64,000 nt of DNA from Tetrapyrgos nigripes (GCA_013368315.1 JAACJM010000107.1:186001-250000), one strand, 5' to 3'; shown: positions 1 to 12,130, counted from the first letter of the stretch. The notes: generated by a model from the letters alone, not told the origin. Numbers and translations: made by a program.

Positions 1-1771
1 ATTCTTGGCAGGCTGCGAAGTTTGGCCGTGGTTTCCTCGATTTTTATAATCCTACGGATTTTATCAATATGGGTCAAACGCTGAAAGTACTAAACGCTGT
101 TCGGTTCTATGAGATAGGTATACCATTGACCTATTCTCAGTGAGTATTTTGACCCCAATGTATGTATAAATGATTGAGATCCCGTTGCAGATACACCTAT
201 ACGTCGCCAACTCATCTCATCTCTCGGCTCACTTCACGCAATATGCACCTATTAGCTCTCCGGATATCAACGTACCTCTCAATAAAACCTGATGCTGTCC
301 TAAAGCACTGGGCTAGCGCAAAGATCCTCCGCTCAAGACCCACTGCTACTGGGACAGGTGCAGATGTTGACGTTGGAGGAGATGACGAGGTCTGCAAGCT
401 TATCGTGGACAAGTTCAAGGAGCTTGGAGGCGCTGATGTTAGCTACGCTGAAATAGCAAAGCGAGCTTGGGAGGCAGGACGAGTTGGACTGGCGACAAAG
501 GTTCGTTGTCGTCCTGCTTTCCCCTTGAGCGTCTTGTGTTGATGAAGCCATTGTCCAACAGCTTTTGGATCACGAACGGAGGGCTTCTGACCAAGTACCC
601 CTTCTGCTGTCGATGAAGGAGGACCGTCTGGCCTTGGAGAAGGCCGTTAGCAGCGGCGACACTGATCTGGGTCAGGTCCAATACTTCGTCCTTCTAAGTA
701 ATGGCACTCATGTTCCGCACAGTATACCAAGTGCTCCTTCATTTACATCAACACCTAACATTAGGCAACTTTTTCCGTCTCATCGAAGATGGAGGTGAAA
801 AGCTCGCGCCTGCAAGTAGACTCCTGCAAGTTTATGCACGAGAACAAAATCGGGACATGCTACGAGATTTCTACTACTCTGATGATCGTCGTGTTGAAAG
901 TGCAGTACTAGCACTGGACGAAGCCTCTCGGATGTCGGTAAGGGCTTCATCTCAACTAACTCAGCCCTTGTCTTAGTTACTGTTTCCGTCACAGGACTCT
1001 GCATCTCGTATCACCGCTGTGAAATCAGCACAGAAATTCTTCTCTGAAGATAAGGACAGGATGTTTGAGGCAAAGGTATCTTTCTTAGGAAATTTGTAAT
1101 TCCTGGAATTCTGATTCATATGATCAGATGATGGACGAGAGTGTGCGACTGTTGACCCTTCAACAACAACTCGAAGCGGAAGTCAGCGGCGACGTCGCCT
1201 TTTTCGGGCTTAGTGTTAACGAGACGATACGCACATGCATCCTGAACGGTATGGTCAAAAAGGCAGACAAGATCAAATCAGACTACAAGGTTTCTGATAA
1301 GCGGTGAGTCCCCAAGAAGCCAGTAACGCTAAGGCTAATCAATCATGTTTTCCTTTCGGCCCCCTTTTCTCTCTTGTACAGATTTTGGTACATCAAACTA
1401 TATGCGCTAACAGAAATCAGAGACTTTGAGGGTTTGGATGCATTTGCAAAATCCAAGCGAAGCCCCATCGGCTATGAGCCTTTCGTCAACCATCTAGTAG
1501 AGAAGGGCCATACTAAAGAGGCGGTTTCTTACGTTGCCCGTTGCGATTCACCCAAACGGGCTGACCTTTATGCAAAGTGTGACGAGTGGAGGATGGCTGG
1601 TGCAGAATGCAAAGAGCGTGGTGATAAACGTAAATTGGAGTGAGTCTCATGCTTGTCTCTTTCTTGTCTCTTTCGCGACTCTGACGGAGATTACTTAGGG
1701 AACTACGTAAGAAATGTCCAAACTCCATGATTGCGCGAGAATATGATCAACTTCTCTCGACAATGAAATGA
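1..1771 (+). CDS. VPS16: VPS16, C-terminal part (HOPS/CORVET vacuolar tethering subunit)
   Basis: The 5' end lies outside the window. Vps16 is a core subunit of the CORVET and HOPS complexes, which tether endosomes and vacuoles before SNARE fusion. About seven short exons join into the family's C-terminal Vps16_C helical region. Recognisable blocks are [36 protein letters not shown]-like [23 protein letters not shown] joined to [27 protein letters not shown] followed by YFVLL, GLSVNET, and [17 protein letters not shown]. The last exon begins after an intron near 1641-1698 and ends in a TGA at 1769-1771. The donor near 500 is GTTCGT, a weaker but valid GT donor. The frame is open throughout once introns are removed. 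The next gene converges on it with only about 70 bases between the stops. Confidence 0.9.
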
Positions 1772-1841
1772 TACATAGACGGTCTACACATAGGGCACGA
1801 TTGTATATACGTGACACATGGTAGACGATACAAGGACTACA

Positions 1842-4800
1842 TTACCTATCATCTGAGTCATTATCTACGTTGCCATCGTCATCTTCGTGGCTTGTGTCGC
1901 CGTTGAAGGAATATGGAAGAGGAACTTCTCGCGTTACTCGGTATTGGTCCATATTACCCAGGTGTTCGTTTTCGAGCCGATCTGGGGGAGAACGATGAAC
2001 ACCTTCCCTCTACAAGATATGAAATACTCACAGAAATTCCATTGCCATCTTCTCAGCATCTCCAGAAAACCTTGAATGAAGATGCGTAAATTGATGTCAG
2101 GTCCTTTGCTGGGGATATATATCACCCATGAGAAACGTAACAGGAAATTCGAAAGCTTGAACAGTGTTTAGCTATACTCGGACAGACCAAGGAGACAGAC
2201 TTACGATTGCAAAATAATATGACTAGCTTTCTTCGTTAGTACTAGTCAAGGCGCAATTAGGAACTTCCTCGCTCACAGGAATGGCATTGTTGTAAATGAG
2301 TTCTTCTCGAAGTAGTGGATATCTCACATGAGGTCGCAGCACGGACCAGTCCATCCAAAAGTCCTGTATGATGCTCGCTTAGAGCAGACCACGATCGGAT
2401 ATGGGTAGGAACATACCCAACCAGCGGCATACGTGGAGTATAGAATACCGAACAGAAACCAGGCAATGAAACTAGAGCTGTGAGAGCTCGCACCTACACC
2501 AAGGAACTTGAGAAGCAAAGCAAAGCAGCTCGAGGCTTTGTAACACACCTTCATGTCGCCAAAGGTAGTAGCAAACATAGTAGATGATTCCTGTTGCGTA
2601 TTTGCCTCCCTAGAAACAAGAAAGTTAGTCTAAAGGAACCGAGTAGCACTACTGCGGAGAAGAGAACCACAAGCATACATTAATCAAATGTGTGATCATC
2701 TTGCTGTCTGCATAACGTTTAATACTTTGCACCAGACGAATAACAAACGGAAGCGTTGCGAGAACAAAGGCAACGGGCCAAAATTGCGATGATGCTCCGC
2801 ATTGCCGCCAATTCTCTAATCCTTTGGCGTATGAACAAACGAATTGGGGTATATTCGAAAGGGTGAAGACCAAGCTGCAGAATTGATCTCTGATAGAGTA
2901 GAAGCGAATTACCGTGAATTCGATTCGGATGTAAGCATTCGTAACCAATCGTTTTCAAGAGACAAAAATAACATACCCCATCCAGAAGTCTGCGAACTAC
3001 GAGTTCTTGTGAGAAAACAGACAGACAGCAGGAATGGAGAAAGAAGCTTTGAACGACTTACCTCGACACGTCGCGTTCCTGATAGTAAAAGTTTACCAAC
3101 GGTCCTCAAAAGCCAAAACCTTGATTCTCTGTAACTGATTTGCAGAGGATCGAACATGATCAGAGCCGTGAACCCTAGCCATACTAGCGGCCATACGTCT
3201 GCTGATACCGCAGGTGTCCCTATGCGGGAGAAGGACAACCAGAAAGCATAACAAAGTGTCGCGAATAATAGACTGGGAATCTAGAAAAAAGGTCATCACT
3301 CTTCAGTACGAGAAGTAGAACCAGTTCTAGGGATATGAGTGTATGTACCTCAAAGTATTCCCTATGATCTAGTCTCGTCCTGGGTTCCAGTTCTAATATT
3401 ACAGTTTATGAGCATAAGACAACAAGAAAAAGAGGCCGAGGAGCCATGGGAATGCGGTAAGACAGGTACGAGGAAGAAAGTTGACAGCAAACACTCACCG
3501 AATATGAAGATATAATTAATCCGGGAATTAGACCAGACAGCAAGGTTCAGTCCGACCAACAAGGAAAAGACCACAGGAACCAGGAAAATGCCGTAAAAGA
3601 ATAGCAAACCGTCCCACCCAGGTATATTACTTCGAGCCTCTGACTGAAAGGCTATAGAGTAAGGTCGTCAGCGGGTAGGGATTCTTAAATTCAGAAGAGA
3701 CCCACATTGGTAGATTCCAGAAACCAGCACCGGTAGGGCAACTCCCAGAAGAATGCCGGATCGGAAGGTACTGAAGTGATGTGTTTTGTGGAAGGTACCA
3801 GCGCGTAGACGCTTCCTTGCTCGTTTTTCGTCCCCATGGACTGTGTTCATGACATTGTGTGAATATGGTGCTCTGACCAAACAAAGGAGTGCCCAGACTC
3901 ACCGAAATGTACAGCATAGAGGCTCACCATCTCCGACATCATATCTCGGAGAGTCTTGTCGGCAGCGAATGCACTGAGCTCTACCTGTAAATTGTTTTAC
4001 TCGAATTCGGATATACGCGATGCAGGAAGAAAGGAAATGTTTACTTTTTCAGTCATATATGCGTCCAAAGCAGGTACCTGAGTAGAGCATGTCAGATAGA
4101 GATACAGAGACTGGCTAAACCGCAGAGCACGTACCCTAGTGATCTTTTCAAATTTCTTGAGCGCTTTCCTGAACCCTGTGATATTCAAAACCTGTTCGTT
4201 TTGAGCTTGATTGCGAACAGCGACCACAACAGACACCTACACGATAGTTGTGCAGCATTTCCAAAACTCTGCAGGGTGACGAAACACGAAGAATCAGCCT
4301 TTTCACCTAAAGGACAGACACAAAACCTTACCGATAATGTTCTAAAACCGCTTTCTTCAACTTCTTTTTCGCATTCTGATATTCTTCTGGATCCAGTGCA
4401 CGTGGAGGCAGACGCTTTGGCCTTTTCCCATTTCCAGGAAATGAGAACGAGTTCTTTTTATCGCTTTCATCCGTCTCAGTAACCTGATCTTGTGCATCTT
4501 GACCATCAGCCTGAGGTGTTCCACTGACTCTCTTCCCGTGATGCCGCAATCGCTGTCCGAGATCGACAGCAGGTTTGAGTGCTAATGACCATGGGGGTGA
4601 TTTGGAGCCTTGAGTGTCCTGATGAGACGATTTAAGGACTATGAAGACGTTACACAGAGGTGTAATACGTACATGATAGCGTTTTCTGTGCATGTCTAGC
4701 TCGTTCAACTGATTCTCAAGAAGCTTGGTACGTTCCTGCATCTCTTTTTCACGATTGGAATAGAACGTTTCGATCTTCTCCAGCTCTTTATCCAACGCAT

Positions 4801-5489
4801 CGAAAAAAGCCACTTCTGGCTCGGCGAGTAATGGTCTGAGTTCTTTGAGTGGTATGGATTGGCCAGGACGCGTAGAAGCAGCTACAATCCAGAAGAAAAA
4901 AGAATGAGCAAGGGCAGCAAGGTGTTCGCATGTAACACACCTCTCAAACTCTTTGAACGCTTCCGCTTCATCCTTCCGATACTAGCAGTAGACTTCATAC
5001 GATTCATTCTTCCTGATGAACTTCCTTCTTGTACGCCATTGTCGGTCTTGTCGGGTTTACGCTCGGGGAGCTCTGATAAGCCCATACCGGCGTCATGCCT
5101 TGTCCGCGAAGTGGACGGAAGAGGTTGTAGTAATTCTCCTTCATAATGATTCTTTCCCTTGTCATCGTTTACAGAGATGTTTGGAGAGCTAGGATCCGAC
5201 GTTTGCAAGTTTTGATGTCCTTCTTGATAGCGACGGCAAGCTGTGATGCGCTTCTTCAGGCCGCGGTAATCACTGTGCGGGATGTCAGGAAAGCAGTCAC
5301 CATATAGAGATCAAAGAAAGCGTCACATATAAGCCCTCTTCCATTCCGGTGTCTGATTCGTGTATCAGAATGATGAGATGTCAAGGTCCAGACAAACACT
5401 CACTTGCGTATCCTGCAGATATCTTCACATCTGACCGTCAGACTTCTTTCGTCGTCGACAACTGACCCGACTCACCGAGCAAACTTCAT
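1842..5489 (-). CDS. SYG1: SYG1/XPR1-type SPX-EXS membrane protein (phosphate/inositol-pyrophosphate signalling)
   Basis: Members of this family have a cytosolic SPX domain that binds inositol pyrophosphates and a multi-span EXS domain; animal XPR1 exports phosphate and yeast Syg1 interacts with G-protein signalling. The start at 5487-5489 is fixed by splicing: MKFAR is followed by an intron, then YLQDTQ, an intron, TPEWKRAY, an intron, then DYRGLKKRI, the canonical SPX N-terminus. A charged helix (about 4674-4813) contains NREKEMQERTKLLENQL and HRKRY. The EXS part shows FWLSFSRIGTPA, LIMFDPL, FCSLVFTLSNIPQF, FWPVAFVLATLPFVIRLVQS and FLEMLRRWQWNF. The C-terminus has ENEHLGNMDQYRVTREVPLP followed by an acidic tail and TAA at 1842-1844. 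There are more than ten introns. Function is inferred from the family. Confidence 0.88.
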
Positions 5490-5976
5490 GATTTGTGGAA
5501 ACAAGTTGGCCTGGTTCAGAAGGGCTTATTCCAGATGTCGAGACAACAAAACAAGCAACCGTAGGTCTTATCCGAACTTGTAAGCGAACATCCACATGTA
5601 CAACGGACCCAAAAAATTTGACGTCGATCATGATCGAAGTTGCTTGGATCCAAAGCTCACAGTAAACAACGTTTCTTTGCGTCAAATTGGAGGCTTCAGG
5701 ACAAGAGTCAAGAGGCTGGAGCAACAACAGAATTCTTTTAGCGTTGATGAACGCTCTTGTGTACCCAGTGCCGATTCTATCTAACAAAGACTGGTCCGAC
5801 ATCGGTGGCATGTCTTCATTCTCGATTTCTGCGTCGGAGGAACTCACGGTATAGCTTCTCAAATCTCAAAGCATTGGCAGCATTCGAAATGTGTTTCTTC
5901 CGCCTACATAGTAGGTCGTTTGACTCGCCTCAAAACGGCGTCCTTCGGCAGTACAAAATGCATATGTACTTGGACC
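5490..5976. other. upstream region of the SPX-EXS gene
   Basis: This interval is the 5' flank and leader of the SPX-EXS gene. A minus-strand open frame (5425-5862) overlaps the start of that gene in a different frame. It has no recognisable domain, and part of it is the first intron. I see no separate gene here. Confidence 0.4.
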
Positions 5977-6402
5977 TCAAAATGTTCTAGAGCACTCCAC
6001 ATCCACGGATGACGGAGGGACCTGCTTTCCAAACCAATTCCAAACACTCGCCGCAAAGCCATTGCCAAGACTTTTCAAAAATATACTACGGTACTCTGAA
6101 ACACGGGAAACAAACCACTTCACTCTCCATTTTACCGTAGTATACGGTAATGGGACCCCATCCTGTGCTGGATTGTATAGGTCGGCAGCAAGTCTGTCGC
6201 GCCAGCTGTCCGCTGAAGAGTCGTCGGCTGCCTTCGCTGAATTACTTTCCCGCACCTCCCATTCATCTAACGCGTTCCTGGAACGCAGGTCGAATACCAA
6301 AGTGCCACGTCCGGCCATCTCTAGGGCATCTCGACCGAATCTCGACAATAAACCCTTTAGCTCCTGAGACAGGTCGACCTGTATAAAGGTACCCTTTCTC
6401 TA
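5977..6402 (-). CDS. hypothetical open frame between the SPX-EXS gene and SSP1
   Basis: A minus-strand frame is open from a stop at 6400-6402 down to 5977. It has no ATG near its beginning (the first plausible start is TTG), so it could only be an internal or terminal exon. Readable pieces are FGRDALEMAGRGTLVFDLRS near the beginning and VKWRVKWFVSRVSEYRS in the middle. I do not recognise the family. It overlaps the presumed promoter of the secreted-protein gene starting at 6518. It may be the relic of a gene or a chance frame. Confidence 0.2.
6382..6389 (+). promoter_or_regulatory. TATA box of SSP1
   Basis: TATAAAGG lies about 130 bases before the ATG at 6518. Pyrimidine-rich sequence follows, as is usual for fungal core promoters. 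Assignment is by position only. Confidence 0.45.
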
Positions 6403-6517
6403 GCTGCTGGATTCCAATCCCTCATCTCCTTTCTCACTAATTTGAAGGTCAGGAAGAGACATTGTTCCTTGTGCTTTCGTCCAACTAACCCTCAAACCTG
6501 CTACTCATAGCACAATA

Positions 6518-6985
6518 ATGTTCAAATTCATCACCGCTACTCTCCTCCTTGTTTTCGCCACTAGCGTCATCGCTCAGGAACCCTTGGGTCTTGACGGACA
6601 ATGTCAGTATATTCATGCTCGCTCGCTGGTAGATTGATTCGTCGTTTGACTGACCTCGTTATACCTTCTTTCGTGCTTAATAGGTGGTACCATCGTTGGA
6701 ACTGTAAGCATACCTTGTTGTCTACATTTCGTCGCGAATACTAACTTGTGTCCTCCTCTTTTCAGAAACCTTGTACACAGACTTTCGCTCCCTAATCCCC
6801 CAACTCAATCCCACTCACACTCTCTTTACAACAGGTGCCGAAGGTCTCAAATGCTGCTACCTCAACCCTGACGATGGGGTGTACGTTTCTACCAGCTCTC
6901 TGCTCTTTTCATTCACTAATTCGTACACGATCCATCCAGCTGCAAGCCCGCTTCTTTCGAGCCATGCCTCTTCGAAGATGATTAG
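6518..6985 (+). CDS. small secreted six-cysteine protein (SSP1), knottin-like spacing
   Basis: Five exons (6518-6602, 6684-6703, 6766-6772, 6835-6880, 6940-6985) give a 67-residue precursor. The N-terminus MFKFITATLLLVFATSVIAQ is a clear signal peptide. The mature part has six cysteines in the order C-x8-C-x5-CC-x8-C-x7-C. This matches the cysteine order of inhibitor-cystine-knot (knottin) folds, though the fold is only inferred. Exon 3 is a 7-base micro-exon. Without it and its introns the frame meets TAA, and with it the second cysteine codon is completed across the junction. The same gene structure recurs at 9928 and 12179, which supports the model. Many fungal small secreted proteins act outside the cell in host, competitor or wall interactions. 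I do not recognise a named family. Confidence 0.75.
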
Positions 6986-7279
6986 GGCGCTGACACAGTC
7001 TGGCCAACTGAAAACGCTTGAAGCATCTAATATTACTGTCACGGTTAATTTGCGATACGTGTATGTCGTTTTAGACGGTTGGAAGAAGCTGCTAGTGGTA
7101 TTTCGGCCTAGTTGGATTATCTTACTTAGGGGTATATCAGAGTCATTTGTAATATCAGTATAATAAAAACACTGTACGAGCTACAGTATACCAGGGAGAT
7201 TGTAAACAAGAAAGAAAAAGGTTCAAACTATGTAGATCACTGACACCAACCGGTACCGCCCTACTTCGACTCATAAAGT
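6986..7279. other. 3' flank of SSP1
   Basis: Convergent spacer between SSP1 and the broken F-box/LRR gene. It is AT-rich around 7140-7230, as expected for transcript ends. No other feature seen. Confidence 0.4.
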
Positions 7280-8906
7280 CTATTCTATCCAAGGTGTCTC
7301 GCCATATTTCAGTGTACCGTCTTCACTCGTACAGACAGAAAAGCAGGTCGCGGACGACTTGACGGTAACGCGTAAAGCAGAATCCGCATGTGAGGCTTCT
7401 GCAGGAGTCGTATTCCTTAGCGCTTCTTTAATCTTGTCCGCTATATCGTCTTGGTATGATATCAGATTGCCCGCAGGAGAAAGACAAAGGACCCTCAATT
7501 TTGGTAATGAATGGACTAGGTTCAGTAGAGGTATCTGTGTAATTGACGTAGTATCAGTAAAGATACGAAAGAGTTAATCAGTCCAGGAGATACCCACGAT
7601 CAACTCGTCGACCTCCAGAAGCTTCAGACAACGTTTAGATACTCCAGGTTCGAGCATTCGGCAAAAACTTCAATGTTATGGTGTCCAAAACACCACGTCC
7701 CTTCATACGATGGTTTGATCGACAGCTGACGCAGGTTCCCTGCCAACTTTGGCAATATGGAACCATAGAAGATACCTGCAACCGTGTCGGAATCTGTACC
7801 ACTGGATGTAGTGGCAGCTCCCGAGATGGAGAATCTTCAACTCGGAATGAAACTCTTCGAGATACTTCAAAAGACTCCCATCTATCTCACTATCAACTTG
7901 CAATTCCTCCAAACAAACACATCCCGTCCTCAACATCGTCCAAAAGTTACTCCTGACAGCGTTCTTGCGCCAACTCAGGTAGACGACGCGAGTCAAGGAT
8001 TTGAGATGGGGTAATATTGTCGAGTCGATTTCCATCTTGAGATTTTGGACAGAGAGTGCGGTGATTTTCAGTGGCCACGTCAGTGACACTTTCGAATAGA
8101 TCATGGAGGGACTGCGTAGGCTTTAGCTCGTTCCATCTAGGTTGCGGTCCATGGATTTCTAGCTCTCTGAGGCCGGGATTGTTCTTCAGTACAATGGAAA
8201 GAGGTCGAAGGATACCTGTAGATTACGGTGAACATCCCTTAATCGCCAAGGCCTGAAGGTTTTTGAGACAGTCCAGAGTAAAAGATGCCGGATAAGAGTA
8301 GAGGTCACCGTCCAGTTTGAACGTAGATAATGATGGGAGTTTTGAGAGGGCTAAGGGAACTTGGGTATACATCCATTCGGGAGTGCTCCTTGATATTCTC
8401 CAACTGTGCGAGTTTTGAGGCGGTCAGGAAGAGAGGCACAGCAAGTAGATCACGAGCACTCACTCAATTGACCTCAAGTTGATGAGCTTGGAAAGAGTGT
8501 GGATGAACAGCTCTTGCCACGATTCAGATACCGCTTCGTCGCTAGCATTGTGTGTTCTTGTCAAAGTCAACTTCCTGACGTGACTTGCTAGGCAATTAGG
8601 CATTTGTTCGCGCCCAAAGTCTTCGCAGCTGCAAAGTGCTTTGCAGAATAGGATATCGGCCGTTGAAAGTGCACCTAGGTGGGTACTGATGACAATTTCG
8701 GAAAAGAGTATGGGTACGACGATAGTGTTGAGTGTTTTACAGACCGTCCGAAGAGGGATGAGACTGTAGAAAGGTCCGGCGTAAACTCAGGAAGAACATG
8801 CGTCAATCAGACAGTTGTAGTGGAAAATATTGGTGTAACTACGTACCCCAACTTCGTAAGTAATCGTTTGTAATATCTCTGTTGGGAGATCAATGAGCCT
8901 AGTCAT
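7280..8906 (-). pseudogene. F-box/LRR-type paralog, frameshifted
   Basis: This is a diverged copy of the intact gene at 19529-21282. The start MTRLIDLPTEILQ at 8904-8906 has the F-box beginning, and an intron donor GTACGT follows the same codon as in the paralogs. The central block reads LSVQNLKMEID, then NFWTMLRTGCVCLEELQVDS, then LLKYLEEFHSELK. The C-terminal block contains KIKEALRNTTPAEA and EDGTLKYGETPWIE, with the stop at 7280-7282. Two small deletions relative to the intact paralog shift the frame: about 1 base near 8085 and about 2 bases near 7853. After the second, the expected residues continue only in another frame. F-box proteins choose substrates for SCF ubiquitin ligases; this copy is probably non-functional. 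Confidence 0.7.
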
Positions 8907-9879
8907 CGTCGTTGATGATGGAAGCACCTGAAAGGTTAAGACTTGTCAGCAGTTATATGGCGATTTAAGGCCATGCAAAGTTGAGCGCTATACAGTGCCC
9001 TGTATACAGGTCGGACTCCAGCATGGTGCCTGGACAGCTGTTTAAATTTACTGGTTTGCCCGCGTTGAGAGGGTCGGAATGACTCACTGCCGCGGATCTT
9101 TGATGCCTACAGCTCCAAGTCTACCGTCTTTCAGGGATGCATTGAATCTGAGAAGTGACCTTAGAGCACGCTAAAGTCGAGCTGGTAGGCGATACTAAGT
9201 ATAGTATTTGAGCTTGTCAAGTCTGGTGGTCTGATTGAGACAGCCTCGTATACTACGATTGTCAATGTAAGGAAAAGATAGGCATGAATTGTGGTTCTTA
9301 ACATACAAGTAAGTGAGCCTGCTGTTTGAGGAATTGTTGAGACCGTGAGTGAGACCAAGTGAGACTGGTACCGTTCCAAAAATGGTAACTGCCAAGCGAC
9401 CTTTTCCTCCTCCACGCTCTCACAAGTGTCGCTGGTCGCACTCATACTTGCCATGTGCTACTGTAAATCGACATCCATTTACTGTTGAGCCTCTTCTCAA
9501 ATTGGTCTAGTCAACTTTTGATTTGTGCCTTGTCTCTGCTCCTATGAACTGCGACCCTCTCCCGTCTCCAGATTCTATTCTTCGTACGACCAGGCCTATG
9601 TATGTAACACTTCCATCTATATCTCCAACAATTATCGTCAAAGCCAAGACCCCGCTAACCTGGTCAGCCCTGGCTCTGCTGACGTTTGGCAAGACAGATT
9701 CATTCATGAAAACCTGCAAGCACTCGCACTATTCTATTCCACATAGCCTCAACCGTTTCATCCCCCTGCCTACTATTATGTTCTACTTTGTCCTATGTAT
9801 TCTGATTCTTACTTCATGCCAAGGAAAACTGTCAAAGCTGAACGACGTTTTTGCGTAATATTTTCCTTCATTATGGGCA
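8907..9879. other. intergenic and promoter region of SSP2
   Basis: No complete gene is visible. The stretch from about 9360 is repeated at about 11480. It includes a minus-strand short frame beginning MASMSATSDTCESVEEEK (ATG near 9454), kept in both copies and followed by different sequence. It could be the first exon of a divergent transcript or part of the conserved promoter. Confidence 0.35.
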
Positions 9880-9887
9880 TATATAAG
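9880..9887 (+). promoter_or_regulatory. TATA box of SSP2
   Basis: TATATAAG lies 41 bases before the ATG at 9928 and is identical in the duplicate upstream of SSP3. The sequence around it (GGGCATATATAAGCCCC) is nearly palindromic. Confidence 0.6.
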
Positions 9888-9927
9888 CCCCTCTTACGAG
9901 TAACAGGTAGCTCAAACGACAGAAAAG

Positions 9928-10358
9928 ATGTTCAAGTTCCTCACTGCAATTTTCGTCCTCGCCCTCTCAGCTACCACCGCTGTCCATGCCATTCCCGAAG
10001 ATGGACTTTGTGAGTGATCTCTGTCCCGTCACGAGCAACTACTAATGATTGACGTCTTTGTCTTTCAGGTGTTTCCATTATCGGTCCTGTAAGTCGAACT
10101 ATTGTACTCCCTCTCCCCGATGCTGATTTGTCTTCTCGTACAGGTCGGAACCTGTAACGCTTTTTAAATCACATAAGTGCTAAACTAACGACTGACTTCA
10201 ATCCTTCCTCCAATCTCAAGGTGACGCGGGTTTGAAATGCTGCGTGCTTGGTCCTGATAACGGAGTGTAAGTATCACGATTCCTATCCAATGTGAAGCCA
10301 TGGTTACTGATTCCCCTCCAGCTGCAAACCCACCTCATTCAAAGGATGCATTGAGTAG
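9928..10358 (+). CDS. small secreted six-cysteine protein (SSP2)
   Basis: This is a paralog of the gene at 6518 with the same five-exon layout. The signal peptide begins MFKFLTAIFVLALSATTAVH. Exon 2 starts by completing the first cysteine codon (T, intron, GT). Exon 3 is a 10-base micro-exon ending in a split cysteine codon with donor GTAACG; reading through that donor gives an immediate TAA. Later exons give LKCC and CKPTSF, and the stop is at 10356-10358. The mature spacing is C-x9-C-x5-CC-x8-C-x7-C. The gene lies in a duplicated unit with its own TATA box. The pattern suggests a disulfide-knotted secreted peptide; its role is unknown. Confidence 0.75.
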
Positions 10359-10699
10359 TTCAGGCGATTTCTTGAATGGGTGAAAGGTCGCTGTAATAAG
10401 TCTGATTGAGACAAGTAAACTAATGATGCTGTATGTAACTGTTCACCCTTGAAAACATGGTAATGAGCAGAATACTTCTCTGAGTATCTTGCATGGTAGA
10501 TCACAGCCAGAAGTCAGTCGGTGTGAGTTTGACGGGATAGTCGTCGCCGTAATGTCATTACTACTCTTATATCTCTACATATGGCTGAGTCGATTTCCTC
10601 TGAATGGGTACCACTACTGCGTACTCTCCCTCCTGAAACTCCACTGGTTTCTCGCAAGATTCTCTCTCATTTTGTGTTGCGACGTTTGGTGTGACGTTG

Positions 10700-11148
10700 A
10701 TGGCGGGGCTGCCGGACCTTCCGACAGAGATATTGCAGTTAGTCCGAGTCATTCATGAGCTCGAGGTCCACACAAATATTTGTCTTTTAATGTCCGACCA
10801 TTGGTCTGATGCTTTCGTCCACTTCATAGGTTGGCCTGGACAAAAAATCTCTTCGAAGTGCCTGCAGCAGACTAAATGATTCCGTTGTCGAGATCATTCT
10901 CTTCTCAGAAATCACTATCAACACCAATGGTTCTGCTCTTGAAACGGTTAGTATCCCCTTCTGCCAGGCGCTTTGTGGTTTCAGGGAAGGTATTGTGAAG
11001 GATGAGAGATTGTCAACACATGTCAGGAGGTTGAAAGTTCAGGATAAGGCATCTAGCATGGATGATGATAATGCGAGTCAGGAAGTGCTAGATGCAAGCC
11101 GTCACTCGAGTCTGCCCTCTCCAGTCTTGTCAACCTTGGTTCATTCTG
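10700..11148 (+). pseudogene. F-box gene fragment (N-terminal half only)
   Basis: It starts with ATG at 10700 and reads GLPDLPTEILQ, the same F-box opening as the paralogs at 8906, 19529 and 24228. A second block (about 10880-11148) reads LNDSVVEIILFSEITINTNG and SIPFCQALC, equivalent to LNSIVEPFLFSEIALNT and TIPFCKALC in the intact gene. It stops at the same place as the first long exon, at a GTGAGT donor. No LRR half follows; instead a secreted-protein promoter begins about 330 bases on. It is a truncated copy or a much-diverged relic. Confidence 0.5.
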
Positions 11149-12130
11149 GTGAGTACTTGGTCTTAGTCTCCCAAGGCAGACTCAAGCTCGCAGGTACAAG
11201 AGCGTAGCTGCCGTCGCTTTTCTCCGGCTTCCCGGAAGTGGTGATGAACAAAGCAAGAGTATGCAAGAGGAGAGAAGCTACTCTCAATGAATAACGAGAG
11301 CTAAAAAGTCAAACCAAATTGCAACTAAGAATCAAGAGTAAATTAGGAGAGAACAGGAGCTCAAGCGTGTTTTCAGCGAGGCCGGCCCAGATCAGCAAGT
11401 TGTAACCAAGCAAGTGCAAATATGCAGCCTAAAAAGGAAGATCGGTCCAGAAAGGGCAATTTGAAATGGCACCGGAGAGTCCGAGTACCGTTCCAAAAAT
11501 GGTAACTGCCGCCAACACGACTTTTCCTCCTCCACGCTCTCACAAGTATCGCTGGTCGCACTCATACTTGCCATATGCTACTATAAATCGACATCCACGG
11601 ACCGTTGGTCTATTCAAAACATGAGGAAGTGGATCTTGAAGCTCTGAAGGTGCCATGCCCCAAATTTGCATTCGTCAATGAATTCTTTTTTTTCTACGCC
11701 AGCGAGATCTGGAAGCCGAAAACCTATATTTGGACGACGGGTTGCTTCGAGGTTCAAATTCCCAGCCTCTTCTCATGATCACATTGGTTTAGTCAACTTT
11801 TGATTTGTGCCCTGCCCCTGCTCCTATGTTCTCCTGTCTCCAGATTCTATTCTGCGTACAGCCAGGCCTATGTAACACTTCCATCTATATCTTTAACAAT
11901 TATCGTCAGAGCCAAGACCCCGCTAACCTGGTCAACCCCGGTTCTGCTGGCGTTTGGCAAGACAGAATTCTTAATCTGTTCCACATAGCCTCAATTTTTG
12001 TGGCACAAGCTTCATTCTCCATGCCTACAATTATGTTCTACTTTGTCCTATTCTGACTCTGACTTTATGCCAAGGAAAGCTGTCAAAGCTGAACGACGTT
12101 TTTGCGTAATATTTTCCTTCATTATGGGCA
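11149..12130. other. intergenic region before SSP3
   Basis: The first part (11150-11480) has no recognised feature. From about 11480 the sequence is the promoter half of duplication unit B. A tRNA-like B-box (GGTTCAAATTC) near 11752 has no matching A-box or cloverleaf. Confidence 0.4.

Larger units (their letters stand above)
9360..10400 (+). repeat. direct duplication unit A (SSP2 with its promoter)
   Basis: This unit matches 11480-12680 over most of its length, with gaps. Shared landmarks are GTACCGTTCCAAAAATGG, a minus-strand CCTCCTCCACGCTCTCACAA tract, the CAGGCCTATGT block, the TATA box and all exons of the secreted-protein gene. Unit B carries an extra stretch of roughly 150 bases around 11610-11760. 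Borders are approximate. Confidence 0.75.

Noticed and set aside
11740..11775. A tRNA gene, from a B-box-like GGTTCAAATTC
   Set aside because: No A-box or cloverleaf can be formed around it.
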